A DNA stretch of 64,000 nucleotides from Neopusillimonas aromaticivorans (GTDB lineage: Bacteria; Pseudomonadota; Gammaproteobacteria; Burkholderiales; Burkholderiaceae_B), in the NCBI RefSeq assembly GCF_030344915.1, contig NZ_CP128233.1:1550001-1614000 (forward strand), given 5' to 3'. Position 1 is the first letter of the stretch. Each line of letters begins with the position of its first letter. Below the pieces are notes generated by a model that was given only the letters and a program-made list of their open reading frames with translations, was not told the origin of the DNA and made no database searches. Positions 18,584-29,741 of the stretch are shown here, one piece after another. Made by a program: the position numbers and the translations under genes.

Positions 18584-20266
18584 ATGAAATCTGCTTCTGT
18601 CATCGCCTTCATTACGCTGGCGGCGCTGGGTGTGCTCGTCGTTTTACCGATGGGCTTCGTTGTGCTGCAGGCGATCTTCCCTGAGTTGGGGGCTGGTTCT
18701 TTCCGGCAACCGTTCGGGGCCGTTATCTCAACCTTTTCCGACCCCGCCACGCTGACGTTGATCGGCAGCACTGTGGTGACTGGCATCGGGGTTGCCCTGG
18801 TGGCGGCGTGCCTTGGCATACCACTGGGGGCATTGCGTGCCCAGTTCCGGTTGCCGCTGGCAGGTTTGTGGGATTTATTGTTCCTTATTCCGTTCTTGCT
18901 CCCCCTACATTGCTGCACTGTCGTGGATATTGGCTTTGCAACCCGGGGGTACACCCAGCAGTTGTTTGGCTTCAATCTGGGTGCGCTGTTGTTTTCCCGA
19001 ACCGGCATGATTCTGGTCATGGGCTTGAGTGCGTTTCCCATTGTCTACTTTGCGGTATCGCGCAGCATGATGGCGGCGGGTACGCGTCTGGCCGAGGCTG
19101 CACGGGTTTTTGGTGCATCACCCTGGCGGGCATTTGTGCAGGTTACGCTGCCGCTGGCGCTACCGGCAGTGGCCGCCAGTTTGCTGCTGGCGTTTACGCT
19201 GGCCATTGAGGAGTACGGTGTACCGGCCGCGTTAGGGTCGCAAGCCGGGGTCAGCATGCTGACAACCGCCATTGAGCGCCGTCTGGCCGACTGGCCGATT
19301 GACCCGCCTGGGGCGGCCTTGTTGTCGCTGGTGCTGGTGTGTCTGGCCATGACGGCGTACCTGACCCAACGCGCCTTGGTGGCCGGGCGTGATTATGAAA
19401 CCACGACAGGCAAGGCCGCGGCCAGTCATCAGGCGGCATTGGGGCTCTGGTATGTACCGGTGATGCTGTTTTTTGGTTTGACGGCTTTGGTTGCCGTTGG
19501 CTGGCCGATTGCCTCGATGCTGGCTGCCTCGTTGTCAGGCACGGTGTCAGGGGGCTTGTCAGTCAGCAACCTGTCGCTGGGTAATTTTGCGGCGCTTTTT
19601 GATGTGAGTAATGAGGCGCTTCAGGCATTGGGTACCAGTGTTTCCCTGGCGGCTGCAACGGCGGTGCTGGCAGGGGGCGTTGGTTTTCTGGCGGCGTGGT
19701 CGGTGACTAAAGGCCGAGTCCCTGGCGCGGGTCTGATTGATGCCTGTTCATTGTTGCCTGCCGCGTTGCCGGGTGTGGTGGTTGGCGTTGGCCTGATTCT
19801 GGCCTGGAACCAACCCTTCTGGCCGGTCACGCCCTATGGCACGTGGCTGATTTTGCTGCTGTCGTACACCTGTCTGTTGTTGCCGTATCCGGTGCGTTAT
19901 GTGGGCGCCGCTTTCCGGCAGATCAGTGACAGTCTTGAGGCTGCAGCGCGTGTGCATGGGGCATCGTTGTTGCGAACGTTATGGCATGTGTCGCTGCCCT
20001 TGTCATTGCCCAGCCTGATTGCCGCAATGCTGATGGTGTTTGCCGTGGCGTCACGCGAACTGGTGACGTCATTGCTGCTGGCCCCCGCCGGCGTGCAAAC
20101 GGTTTCCATTTTTATCTGGCGTCAGTTCGAGCAAGGATCGATCGGGCAGGGTATGGCAATGGCAACCGTTGCCATAGTCATCAGTCTGGGATTGATGCTG
20201 GGCGGGTTGGCGTTGCAACGACGGGGGCATGAGGGAAATGGGGGCACAGCCCCCATTTCCCTCTAG
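18584..20266 (+). CDS. Fused double ABC permease, Fe3+/phosphonate type
   Basis: About 560 aa with two successive BPD_transp_1 units, as in FbpB/AfuB-type permeases that act as one chain for both halves. Each unit carries an EAA-type loop: EAARVFGASPWRAFVQVTLPLALPA in the first and EAAARVHGASLLRTLWHVSLPLSLPS in the second, which dock on the ATPase. About twelve membrane segments are visible. I chose ATG 18584 (MKSASVIAF); an upstream TTG lies inside the hairpin. It completes the ATPase/binding protein/permease set. Confidence 0.88.
   Translation: MKSASVIAFITLAALGVLVVLPMGFVVLQAIFPELGAGSFRQPFGAVISTFSDPATLTLIGSTVVTGIGVALVAACLGIPLGALRAQFRLPLAGLWDLLFLIPFLLPLHCCTVVDIGFATRGYTQQLFGFNLGALLFSRTGMILVMGLSAFPIVYFAVSRSMMAAGTRLAEAARVFGASPWRAFVQVTLPLALPAVAASLLLAFTLAIEEYGVPAALGSQAGVSMLTTAIERRLADWPIDPPGAALLSLVLVCLAMTAYLTQRALVAGRDYETTTGKAAASHQAALGLWYVPVMLFFGLTALVAVGWPIASMLAASLSGTVSGGLSVSNLSLGNFAALFDVSNEALQALGTSVSLAAATAVLAGGVGFLAAWSVTKGRVPGAGLIDACSLLPAALPGVVVGVGLILAWNQPFWPVTPYGTWLILLLSYTCLLLPYPVRYVGAAFRQISDSLEAAARVHGASLLRTLWHVSLPLSLPSLIAAMLMVFAVASRELVTSLLLAPAGVQTVSIFIWRQFEQGSIGQGMAMATVAIVISLGLMLGGLALQRRGHEGNGGTAPISL
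20231..20263 (+). terminator. 14-bp hairpin overlapping the permease stop
   Basis: GAGGGAAATGGGGG / CCCCCATTTCCCTC with a 5-base loop overlaps the end of the permease gene. It is placed between it and the convergent chemoreceptor gene. No long T tract follows, so it may terminate only weakly. Confidence 0.7.
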
Positions 20267-20286
20267 TTTGGCAAGACAAACCAGGT

Positions 20287-21887
20287 TTAATGTCTGGCGT
20301 GCTGGCTTGTCGCCAGTTGTAAAACCATCCCTTGGCGCCCCTGGTGATGCTGCTCGTTGCTGTCCAGGCGGAACACGGCCATGATACGGGCCAGTTCGTT
20401 GGCTTGCTCTTTCAGGGCAACAGAGGCTGCAGCGGCTTCTTCGACCAGAGCGGCGTTTTGCTGGGTGACCTCGTCCATTTGCGAGATGGCCAGATTAACT
20501 TGCTCGATACCTGTCGTTTGCTCATGGCTGGCCATCGAAATTTCGCTGACGATGGCAGCAACGCGTTTGATGCTTTCAACAATTTCCTGCATGGTGTGGC
20601 CAGCGTCTCCGGCCAGACTGGCCCCGGCACCGGCTTGCTGAATGGACTCGCCAATCAGGGTCTTGATTTCCTTGGCAGCGGTTGCAGAGCGCTGGGCAAG
20701 CGCCCGCACTTCGCTGGCCACGACAGCAAACCCCCGGCCTTGTTCACCGGCTCGGGCGGCTTCCACGGCGGCATTCAGCGCCAGGATGTTGGTCTGGAAA
20801 GCAATGCTGTCGATAACGCCAATGATTTCCCCACTTTTGTTGCGGTCTGGTTCATGGCGTTCATCATGTCGACAACCTCCTGGACCAGGTCACCGCCCCG
20901 TGTTGCTACAGTCGATGCCGTGCTGGCCAGTTGGTTGGCATGGGCCGCATTATCACTGTTTTGTTTGACCGTAGAGGTCAGCTGTTCCATTGACGCGGCA
21001 GTTTCCTGCAAAGAACTGGCTTGTTCATCGGTGCGGGATGACAGGTCTTCGTTGCCGGCGGCGATTTCTCGAGTGGCGGTAGAGATGGATTCGGCACTGG
21101 CCCTGACCTGTGTGACGATGGAAGCCAGGTCTTTTTGCATGGCGCTGATGGCCTGAATGAGGCTGCCCGGATAACGGGCTTCGTTATCGATGACCATGGC
21201 GAGGTCACCACTGGCGATACGACGTGTCACTTCAACGGCTGCGGCAGGTTCGGCCCCCAGTTGCCGCATGATGCTGCGGGTCAGGTAGAACGCGATCACG
21301 ACACCCAGGGCGATGGCCAGCAGGGCAACCACGATGCTCCAGAACAGCATTTTGTCGGTAAATTCGATGACTTGTGCTTTGGTAGCTTCAACCTGAGCTG
21401 TTTTTTCCTGGATCAGTTTTTGCAAGGCGGTGCGGATTTCCCGCCAGGTCGGCGTGTCGTTTTCCTTCAGGTAGTTGGCGGCGGCGCCGGGATCTTTTTG
21501 GGCCAACGTAACCGTTTGTGTAAGAATGAGCGCGCGCTTTTCTTGCAGCCCGGCGATATGTTTCAGGCTATCGGCCAGCCCGGGAACGATGTCTGTAAGC
21601 GCCTGGTTTTTGTTCAGAACCTCATTGAAGGCGACCACGGAGGCGTCGAGATTGGAGACGGCTTGCTTGTCGTTGGGGTCAAGAACGATGTTGCGCAGGG
21701 CCTGCCCGGTTTGCAAACCCTGGGCATAGAGCATGGTGCTGTTTTGCAGGACTTGCTGATCTGTATCGACAAAGGCGATGAAGCGGTTCTTGGCGCTTTG
21801 CATCCCGGCTAGGGCCAGGCCAAGGGCGATGCTACAGCCAGCCAAAACAAGGGCAACGCAAATCAACGTGCGGGTTCTGAGTTTCAT
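20287..21887 (-). CDS. Methyl-accepting chemotaxis protein (frameshifted)
   Basis: 533-aa chemoreceptor after inserting one G near 20835. Order: membrane helix 1 (LICVALVLAGCSIALGLALA), periplasmic four-helix bundle, membrane helix 2 (WSIVVALLAIALGVVIAFYL), HAMP domain and the long cytoplasmic coiled coil. The signalling hairpin tip DSIAFQTNILALNAAVEAARAGEQGRGFAVVASEVR crosses the break and is complete after repair. The last residues do not include a clear CheR/CheB-tethering pentapeptide. The ligand is unknown; proximity to the catabolic cluster suggests chemotaxis to its substrate. Confidence 0.92.
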
Positions 21888-22061
21888 GACGCGTAAGGTA
21901 CCGGAGAGTAGGGAAGATGACCGCAGGGTAACGGATTGTATCGATCAAGTTTATGACACAACCCGTTAAATTGCCGTTATCGATTTACCTAGGTCAGACC
22001 ACCAGTACCATACAGGTATGCGGACGCAACAGAATGACCCTGTGCGTCCGGGACAATCACC

Positions 22062-23180
22062 TTAACCTGCGGATGGCATGCGAAGGATGGGTTTGATGAC
22101 TTTGCCTGATTTGGAGTCTTCCAGTGCCTGCTCGATTTGGTCCATATCGTAAAACTTGACCAAGCGGTCAAACGGGAAGCGCCCTTGCTGGAACAGTTCC
22201 ACCAGTGCAGGAATCAACTGCCCCGAGCGGCCACCGCCGCCAAGCACCCCATGACATTTTTACCCCACAACGTGGTCAGGTGGTCGAGCGAAAAACGCGC
22301 ACCTGCCGGTGCCGCGCCGATCAGTACCAGGTGGCCTCGCATGCCAATGGTTTCGGCCAGCTGTTCAATGACGGCAACAACACCGGTGCAATCAAACGCG
22401 TAGTCGACAGTGCTGCCGGTGATCTTCCGGATTTCTTCAACAATGTTTTGATCACGCGAATTGATGACATGGGTTGCACCGAACTCTTTGGCCAGTTCAA
22501 GCCGGTTGGGATGCACGTCAGCGACGATGATTTTTGTGACGCCCGAATTTTTGGCCGCCATGACGGCGGCAAGGCCAACGGCACCGACACCGGCAATCAA
22601 GACGGAGTCTCCGAGGCGCGGACGGGCTTCATTCAGGATGGCGCCGGCGCCAGTGGCCAGGCCGCACGCCAGTGGGCCAAGCAGTTCGATGGGTGTGTTG
22701 TCCGGCATTTTGACGAGGGCATCGGCCGAGACGATGGAATGGGTGGCAAACGATGACTGTCCGAAAAAATGGCCGTTCAGGGGTTCGCCATTGCGTGAGT
22801 AGGCCGATGTGCCTCTGGCCTCGCCTTTGAAGCGTCGGCCCGATACCAGTGCTTCGCCGGTGTTGAGGCAGTAGCGGGGTTGACCGTCGAGACAATTGCG
22901 GCAGGTACCGCAAGACGGCCAGCCGATAATGACCTTGTCGCACTGGGCTCACTTCAGTGACGCCGGGGCCGACCCGCTCCACAACGCCGGCACCTTCGTG
23001 ACCGAGTACCGAGGGGAAGGGCATGGGCATGTCGCCTGCGCGGGTGACAGCGTCGGTATGACAGACGCCGCTGGCCACGATGCGCACCAGCGCCTCGCCG
23101 CGTCCGGGTTCCTCGAGGTCAATTTCCTGAAGTACGAAAGGGGCGTCTTTGTGTTCGACGACGAGCGCTTTGATTTTCAT
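22062..23180 (-). CDS. Zinc-dependent alcohol dehydrogenase (frameshifted)
   Basis: 373 aa after repair. Catalytic zinc ligands are in GVCHTDAVTRAG (Cys) and GHEGAGVVE (His). The structural-zinc cluster CGTCRNCLDGQPRYC appears once the frame is corrected near 22945. The NAD-binding motif is GVGAVGLAAVMAAK. A second break near 22245 (one missing G) leads into GGGGRSGQLIPALVELFQQG. The enzyme resembles class III/aryl-alcohol dehydrogenases. It is the last gene of the leftward catabolic unit and may oxidise an alcohol intermediate to an aldehyde. Confidence 0.87.
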
Positions 23181-23217
23181 GGGGTTTCCTTGCAGTTGAA
23201 TGACAGGAGGAGGCGTA

Positions 23218-23239
23218 CCCGGTGCCTGCCGGCACCGGG
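23218..23239. other. Intergenic 9-bp hairpin
   Basis: CCCGGTGCC-TGCC-GGCACCGGG between the CoA ligase and alcohol dehydrogenase genes. No T tract on either side, so mRNA stabilisation or processing is more likely than termination. Confidence 0.55.
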
Positions 23240-23356
23240 ACAGTGTGGTGCCTGTTGCCAGCACCAGACGCCAAAATCCATGCTTTATGTTCGCTTATTC
23301 GCCGGGGAGGGTCAAACCAGATTGGTTTTTAATCGGGATCTGTGACGTACAGGTGA

Positions 23357-25058
23357 TTATTTTTCGAAATCGACAGCGTTATCAATGACACGGCTGTCTT
23401 TTTTAGTTGCGCCTTTGCCACTTTATGGGTGGGTGTCAGGGGCATGTTGTCAACCAGGCTAACGTAGCGCGGCACTTTGATGGGTGTGAGTCGATCACGG
23501 CACCAGGTGATGATGTCGGCAGGCAGGAGGGTCACGCCCGGTTTTGGGGTGACAGCGACAAGAATGTCTTCATCGCCAAAACTGGACGGTACACCAATGG
23601 CCGCTGCCAGCAGAACATCGGGGTGTTCGGCCACGATCCGGTCGAGTTCTTGCCCTGCAATGTTTTCCCCGCGACGCCGAATAATGTCTTTCTTGCGTGA
23701 AACAAAGTAGTAAAACCCGTCGGCATCGGCTTTGACCAGATCGCCCGTCATGAACCAACCGTCCTGAAAACTGGCACGGGTTTGTTCGTCGTCGCGAAAA
23801 TAACCAAGCATCAGGATTGGTGTTTTGACCTGCAGCTCACCGGTTTCGCCTTGAGCGACGGGCTGACCGGCGTCATCGACAATTCGGCATTGCGCCCAGG
23901 GGTAATCAGGGTCCGGATGCTTGCACAAGACCCCCATGCTGTTGGGCCGCATGGGTCGGTCGAACGGGGTACTGAGCACACCCGGGATTTCGGTCATCGC
24001 GTAACCGCCGATCAGGATGGATACCTGAAAACGGTCAGTGAAGCGCTGTACTGATCCTTGCCGTACACCATAGATTTTTCGCAGTGTATGCTCTGGAATG
24101 TATTCTTTGTCGGCACGACTCAGCAATATGGAGACAATGGCTTCGATGACGTTTACCTGGGTCGCCTGCAAGGTTGCAACGCGCTGCCAGAAAGCCGACG
24201 CCGAGAACCGGGGTTCGATCAGCAGGGTTGCGCCTGCAGCCATGGCGCCGGCTACGGAATAAAACAACGCATTGATATGGAACATCGGCAGAATCAGCAA
24301 CATACGCTCATCGGGCTGCAGATGCAGACGCTCGACGAAGGCTTCGCCGGCCAGCACCAGGTTATGGTGGCTGTGCAGCACGCCTTTCGGAAAGCCTGTT
24401 GTGCCCGAGGTGTAGATCATGACGCAGGGCGTGTCGGGGCTCGTGCCTGTGGCATGTTCGGATACTGATGACAGTACAGCGGAAATATCCGGCCTGGTGG
24501 CAAGCAGTCCGGCATCCAGCCCAAGCACGGTACACCCCTGCTGCTTTTGGCGAGTACTGCATTGACTGTCGTTCGCGCCTGTGCGTCACACACAATGACT
24601 GCGGGTTCGGCATGGTTTACCACGTAGGCCAGCTCTTCCGTCTTGAAGGCGGGGTTTACAGGTACAAAAATGGCCCCCAGCTGTGCACAGGCCAACAGGC
24701 ACAACACATGCCATGCACTGTTGACACCGCTGACCAGAACCCGGTCGCCCGCGCCAGCACCGTGGCTGGCCAGTGTTTGTGCGACCAGTGCGGCATTGGT
24801 AACGGTCTGCCCCCAGGTCCAGGTGCTGTCCTCAAACTGCATGAATACCTGATTAGCCTGACGTTCGCACCGGCTGGCAAAGAAATCTGTCAACGTACCG
24901 TCGTGCGGTCGGAAGCGTTGTAATACCTGCAACGGGGTCAGGGCGGTGTCAGGCAGATGGTCGCCGGGCAGCGATGCAATGTCCGGGGTCGCGACAGGTG
25001 TCTCCAGTGATATCGCCCGAGCCGTGTGAGTGGCGTGTTCGTTTGGCGACAGCGTCAT
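23357..25058 (-). CDS. AMP-dependent acyl-CoA synthetase/ligase (frameshifted)
   Basis: ANL-superfamily ligase of about 567 aa that activates a carboxylic acid to its CoA thioester. The phosphate-binding loop MIYTSGTTGFPKG, the adenine-binding TGELQVKTPILM and GWFMTGDLVKAD, and the hinge FVSRKKDIIRRRGENI are visible. The catalytic lysine region is THKVAKAQLKK. Two single-base deletions break it, one near 24535 (G run) and one near 23402 (A run). After the second, the protein ends DNAVDFEK at 23357. It overlaps the lyase-like gene upstream by 4 bp. Confidence 0.88.
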
Positions 25059-25810
25059 TGCTCTGGCTCCTGATAAGGTATGTTTTCGCGCGTCAGGCGC
25101 CAGATTTCACGCGCTGCGGGCTGGTTTTGTTCTTCAACGATATGGCCCAGCAGCCCGCCAGCACGCGACACGACGGCCACACCACGCATTGCACTTATCG
25201 GCACACCGATTTCCAGCAGCGCTGCCGCAATGGCACCTGTGGCGTTAATGGTCAGGTGCTTGCCGTATTCCAGATCAACGGCCTTTGACAACACGTGCAG
25301 CATGTGCACATAGGGGCCAGCCAGATGATTGTCGTCCAGTACCTTCAGAATGACTGGCGAGCGGGGGTCGTCTGGTTTGTGCAAGCGGTGACCGAAACCT
25401 GGCAAGGTTTGACGGGTGCGGTGATAGTGCGCCGCGACATTTGCACAGTACGTGGCAGGGTCTTCGCTGGACTGCGTACCAGCGAGAAGCAGCTCGGCAC
25501 AGCCCTCCATGGTGCCGGCGAATACCGGTCCTACACTCAGCAGGCCGGCGGCAATGGCGACTTGCGACTGGTCCGGGACACTGTCAATGGCCAGACGGGT
25601 GATCAGGGATGTCGGGGTCCAGCCATGTTCCATCAGGGTCACCAGGCAGACGTCCAGCACGGCGGTCTGTGCTTGCGTGGGCAGTCTGCCGCACACAAGG
25701 AAGTAAAGCATTTCGGTGAAGGTGCGTTGGCCCATCAGGTCGTTGACGAGGTCTTTGCCGCGAACAGTGATCGAATGGGCGTCGGAAGTGGCAATGTGGG
25801 TAACAGCCAT
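25055..25810 (-). CDS. Citrate-synthase-fold protein, citryl-CoA lyase-like
   Basis: 251 aa from ATG 25810 (MAVTHIATSD); upstream ATG 25828 adds 6 residues. The sequence has the citrate-synthase catalytic core, including PGFGHRLHKPDDPR (substrate-binding histidine region) and the late NATGAIAAALLEIGVP...GVAVVSRAGGLLGH segment. It lacks the large N-terminal domain of true citrate synthase (about 430 aa). This short form is usually annotated citryl-CoA lyase. In an operon with a CoA ligase and CaiB transferase it probably cleaves or forms a C-C bond on a CoA ester of this pathway. A paralogue lies at 41496. Confidence 0.75.
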   Translation of the reverse strand: MAVTHIATSDAHSITVRGKDLVNDLMGQRTFTEMLYFLVCGRLPTQAQTAVLDVCLVTLMEHGWTPTSLITRLAIDSVPDQSQVAIAAGLLSVGPVFAGTMEGCAELLLAGTQSSEDPATYCANVAAHYHRTRQTLPGFGHRLHKPDDPRSPVILKVLDDNHLAGPYVHMLHVLSKAVDLEYGKHLTINATGAIAAALLEIGVPISAMRGVAVVSRAGGLLGHIVEEQNQPAAREIWRLTRENIPYQEPEQ

Positions 25811-25828
25811 GGGTATGTGTCCTTGCAC

Positions 25829-26982
25829 TCAGGCCTGGGTTTGGGGAAACAGTTCAAGCTGGTGCGCACCCAGCGCCGGAGCGACGGTACCCATGCCAGG
25901 GCGCTGGCCATTGATCGACAAGGGCAGGCCCAGGATTTTCAGGTGTTCATCACCGGTTTCGGCCAGCATGCCCAAGGCCTGGGTTTGCGGGTGTTCCAGG
26001 ACTTGTGGAATCGAATGCACGGGGGCACACGGGACGCCAGCTGCTTCCAGCAACGGGATCCAGTGATCAAACCCTTTTTGCCGGATGATGTCGGCGACCA
26101 TCGGTACCAGGATCTCGCGATTGCGGGTACGCTCGGCATTGGTCATAAAGCGAGGATCGTGTGTCCATTCCGGGTGGCCGATTGCGTTGGCCAGTTTCAC
26201 GAACAGCCGATCATTACCCGCTGCAATGACCATTGGGCCGTTGACAGTATCAAAAGCCTGGTAGGGCGTCAGAGAGTTGTGACCCGTGCCTACGCGTGGG
26301 GAATCTTGCCGGTAGCACCATAATCCGCCACATGGCGGGCTACCCAGCCTAATGCGGTTTCAAACAAAGACGTTTGTACGATGGCACCTTTGCCAGTAAC
26401 CTGCCGGTTTAACAAGGCAGTCAGAGCACCAATGACAGCCCACATACCCGTTCCCATATCGACAATTGACGGGCCAACTCGCGAGGCAGGGCCCGCTGGG
26501 TCCCCATTGACGCTGACCAGACCCGAAAAGGCTTGCAACAGAGGTTCGTAGCCCGGCTTTTGTTGTAACGGTCCGGCATGACCAAAGGCGTTCATGTCAC
26601 AGTACACCAGCCGCGGGTTGTGAGCCATCAAGGTCGGGCCGTCAACGCCCAGTTTTTCGGGAACTCCGGGACGCAGGTTGTGAATGAACACGTCAGCCTT
26701 GGCTATCAGGTCCAGAAATGCCGCCTTATCCGTGGGTTGATCCAGCTCCAGCACCACCGATTTCTTGTTGCGATTCATAAGGTGAAATGTCGTGGACAGA
26801 TCGTTTACGAATGGAGGCCCCCAGCCACGAGCGTCGTCGCCACCTGCTTTTTCGACCTTGATAACGTTAGCGCCCAAATCGCCGAAAACACACGCGGCAT
26901 ATGGGGCGGCCAGATTCTGGCCCAGTTCAACAACGGTGAGCCCGCTCAGGGCATCAAGGGGGCGATTGACCTCGGAATTCAT
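25829..26982 (-). CDS. CaiB/BaiF family (class III) CoA-transferase 1 (frameshifted)
   Basis: 384 aa after restoring one C near 26300. It contains the N-terminal VVELGQNLAAPYAACVFGDLGANVIKVE, the NRNKKSV motif and the conserved PSIVDMGTGMWAVIGALTAL segment. The catalytic aspartate is in VDMGTG, near residue 170. It moves CoA between acids through a ternary complex. Its start overlaps the IclR gene by 4 bp, and it precedes the lyase-like gene by 18 bp. Substrates unknown. Confidence 0.88.
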
Positions 26983-27752
26983 GGGAGTCCTTGCGATGTA
27001 AAAATGAAGGGGTGGAGCGTTTCAGCACACCCCTGACGTCTAGCCGCCAGGGTGTGTCGACCAAATTCGCGTTCAAGTTCGGTACGGGTTTCAATCAGGG
27101 CCTCACGCATTGTGTCGATGACGTCTGAGCTGAAGCGTGAGCGCAAACCACTGACCGTTAGTGCACCCATCAGGTGGTCGGTCGCATCAAACAATGGCAC
27201 GGAAACCGCAGCGGCGTCAGGGTCACGATCACCCAGCGAAACGACATAGCCATCGTTGCGAATGCGTTCAAAACGACTACCCTCAGCTCCGCCGAAGGCC
27301 AGCAAGACCAGGCCGGCAGCACCCCGGTCCAGTGGCAGGCGATCGCCCTCGTTGACATGGTGACGGATCGCCCGTGTGGAGTTTTCGCGCAGCAAGCAAA
27401 CGCGTTCCTGGCCATCACGGATGTAATACGACACGGTCTCGTTGCTGAGGGCAGACAGCCGTTTGATCGCTTGCTGCAGCAATTCACTGTAGTCGAATGC
27501 TGCCTCGTGAGCTGCCGCCAGGCGGGCGCAGGCCGGGCCAAGCTGGAAACGGCCATCAGCACGGCGGCGCAAATAACCAAACTTTTCCAGCGACACGCTC
27601 AGGCGCAAGATCGTGCTTTTGTAGAACCCGGTTGTCTGTGACAGTTCGTGCAACGATAGTGTGCGTCGGGTTGAGGTAAAGGCACCCAGCAGGGTCAAAG
27701 CCCGTTCGACGGCCTCGACACCTTTTTCTGTTCCTTTTTCGGTTTGCACCAT
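26979..27752 (-). CDS. IclR-family transcriptional regulator
   Basis: 257 aa. N-terminal winged helix: ALTLLGAFTSTRRTLSLHELSQTTGFYKSTILRLSVSL. C-terminal effector domain: SYYIRDGQERVCLLRENS and GAAGLVLLAFGG. It is embedded between two CoA-transferase genes, so it is likely autoregulated and controls the catabolic unit. The last 14 residues may be out of frame: adding one G near 27035 would give a stop at about 27024, leaving a short gap to the transferase instead of the 4-bp overlap. Confidence 0.88.
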   Translation of the reverse strand: MVQTEKGTEKGVEAVERALTLLGAFTSTRRTLSLHELSQTTGFYKSTILRLSVSLEKFGYLRRRADGRFQLGPACARLAAAHEAAFDYSELLQQAIKRLSALSNETVSYYIRDGQERVCLLRENSTRAIRHHVNEGDRLPLDRGAAGLVLLAFGGAEGSRFERIRNDGYVVSLGDRDPDAAAVSVPLFDATDHLMGALTVSGLRSRFSSDVIDTMREALIETRTELEREFGRHTLAARRQGCAETLHPFIFTSQGLP

Positions 27753-27791
27753 GTGTATCCCCTTGGTTCAGCGACGCCCTGAGTAGCGGAT

Positions 27792-28987
27792 TTAACGGAC
27801 AGGCAGAGCCGCTTCAGCCACAATGCCCCGTTGGATCAGAGCGTCAATCGCAGCATCATCGTAATTCAAGCCAGCCAACACTTCACGGGTCTGTTGACCA
27901 ATCAGCGGTGGATCGTTGGTGCGGTCGTCAAGTGACTGCATCTGGATCGGCAGGCGCGGCAAACTGACGTCAATCCCGTTGGGGAGTGTCACAGGCAGCA
28001 AACCGCCGGTAGCCTGAAGGTGGGCATCGGAAAACAGGTCTTCCGGACGGCGCACTTCGGCAAACGGGATGCGCGAGCGCTCGCAGATGGCGACAGCATG
28101 CTCAAGGGTCTGGCTGCGGAAGAATTCGGCCAGGGCCGGAATCAGGCGAGCACGCTGGTCTATGCGCCCGTTGTTTGTCGCCAGCTCGGGGTCTGTCCCC
28201 AGATGCTGCAAGCCGGCTTCGGTGCAAAAGCGCTGCCAGTGTTGGTCGCTGGTAACGCCCACGAACAACTGACGCCCGTCATTGACTGTAAACGTTTCGT
28301 ACACTGCCCAGGCTGACACTCGCTCTGGCATGGGGGGATGGGGCCTTCGGTTTGCGAGGCGTAGCACAGATGTTGACCCATCAGGAACACGGCCGACTCG
28401 AACAGTGCCGAACCGATCAACTGGCCTTGGCCTGTCTGGTCGCGTTCGCGCAGCGCCGCAAGAATACCGATGACGGCAAACATGCCGCCGGTGATGTCCA
28501 CCACCGATGTTCCGGCACGCAAGGGCCGGCCCGAGGGGCCGGTCATGAAAGCCAGGCCTGTCATCATTTGCACGATTTCGTCCAGGGCCAGGCGTTCACC
28601 GTAGGGGCCGTCAAAAAAACCTTTGAGGCTGGCGTAGATCAGGCGGGGGTTCGTGGGCTTGAGCGTTTCATAGTCAAGCCCCAGGCGAGCCATGGTGCCT
28701 GGCCCGAAGTTTTCGATAAGGACGTCGGCCTTGGCGATGATTTCGGTGGCAATCGCATGGCCTTCGGGGGTCTTCAGGTCAACGGCAATGCTTTCCTTAT
28801 TGCGGTTGAAATAACCAAAATAGCCGGTGCCGAAGCCTTTCAGGCGACGTGTCGGGTCACCCTGGGGTGAGGGTTCGATTTTCAGAACCTGAGCGCCCAG
28901 ATCGGCCAGAATCATGCCACAGGCCGGGCCCATAACCGTATGGCCGAAGTCAACAACCGTGATGCCATCCAGAGGTTTGTGAGTCAT
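27792..28987 (-). CDS. CaiB/BaiF family (class III) CoA-transferase 2 (frameshifted)
   Basis: 398 aa after restoring one C in the C run near 28335. Start MTHKPLDGITVVDFGHTVMG at 28987. Family motifs GYFGYFNRNKESIAVDL, ENFGPGTMARLGLDY and TSVVDITGGMFAVIGILAAL are present, with the catalytic aspartate in VVDITGG. Together with CoA-transferase 1 it may provide two specificities or act at two steps of the same route. It lies 10 bp downstream of livF, in the same transcription unit as the importer. Confidence 0.88.
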
Positions 28988-28997
28988 GCGTTTTCCT

Positions 28998-29741
28998 TCA
29001 GTTTCCTTTGTTCGAGGCGGCATGACCGCCCAAAAATGCTTCCTGGATGCGGGGGTCTTCAAGCAAGGTACGGCCCTCACCTTCGATAATGAACTGGCCC
29101 AGTGACAGCACAAACGCACGGTCGCTCATTTTCAGTGCGGCCCGGGCGTTCTGCTCGACCAGCAAGATGGCGATTTTCATTTCACGTTGCAATACGCCGA
29201 TCAGGCGAAAGATTTCAGCGGTAATCAATGGGGCCAGACCCATTGACGGCTCATCGAGCATCAGAAGTTCGGGACGTCCCATCATGGCGCGGCCAATGGC
29301 AACCATTTGCTGCTCACCACCCGACAACGTGCCGGCTGCCTGTTGCATGCGCTCACGCAGACGTGGGAACAGGTCGTAGACCAGGGCCAGATCACGTTCG
29401 AGATCGGACTGTTTGCGCCCGTAACCGCCAAGACGCAGGTTGTCTTGTACGGACAGATCGGCAAACATGCGACGGCTTTCGGGAACCTGACGCAAGCCAT
29501 TACGGGCAATAGCAGCGGCTGACAGGTTGTTCAACGGCTTGCCGGCAAACGTCACCGTGCCGGCCCAGGGTTTGACTACTCCGGATAGCGTATTCAGAAA
29601 GGTGGATTTTCCGGCACCGTTGGCACCAACAATGGATACGATTTCACCGCGTCGAATGGACAGAGACAGGTTGTGCAGCACCTGCACCGAGCCGTAGCCG
29701 GCTTGCAAGCCCTGAACGTTAAGCAAAACGGATTCAGACAT
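28998..29741 (-). CDS. livF: Branched-chain amino-acid-type ABC transporter ATPase LivF
   Basis: 247-aa ATPase: Walker A GANGAGKST, signature LSGGEQQMVAIGRA, Walker B LLMLDEPSMGLAP, all in LivF style. I chose MSESVLLNVQGLQAGYG at 29741; an alternative ATG at 29753 adds four residues. It overlaps livG by a few bases. With livG, livM, livH and the binding protein at 35307 it forms a HAAT-family importer. In this context it is more likely for an aromatic or dicarboxylic acid than for leucine. Confidence 0.92.
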   Translation of the reverse strand: MSESVLLNVQGLQAGYGSVQVLHNLSLSIRRGEIVSIVGANGAGKSTFLNTLSGVVKPWAGTVTFAGKPLNNLSAAAIARNGLRQVPESRRMFADLSVQDNLRLGGYGRKQSDLERDLALVYDLFPRLRERMQQAAGTLSGGEQQMVAIGRAMMGRPELLMLDEPSMGLAPLITAEIFRLIGVLQREMKIAILLVEQNARAALKMSDRAFVLSLGQFIIEGEGRTLLEDPRIQEAFLGGHAASNKGN

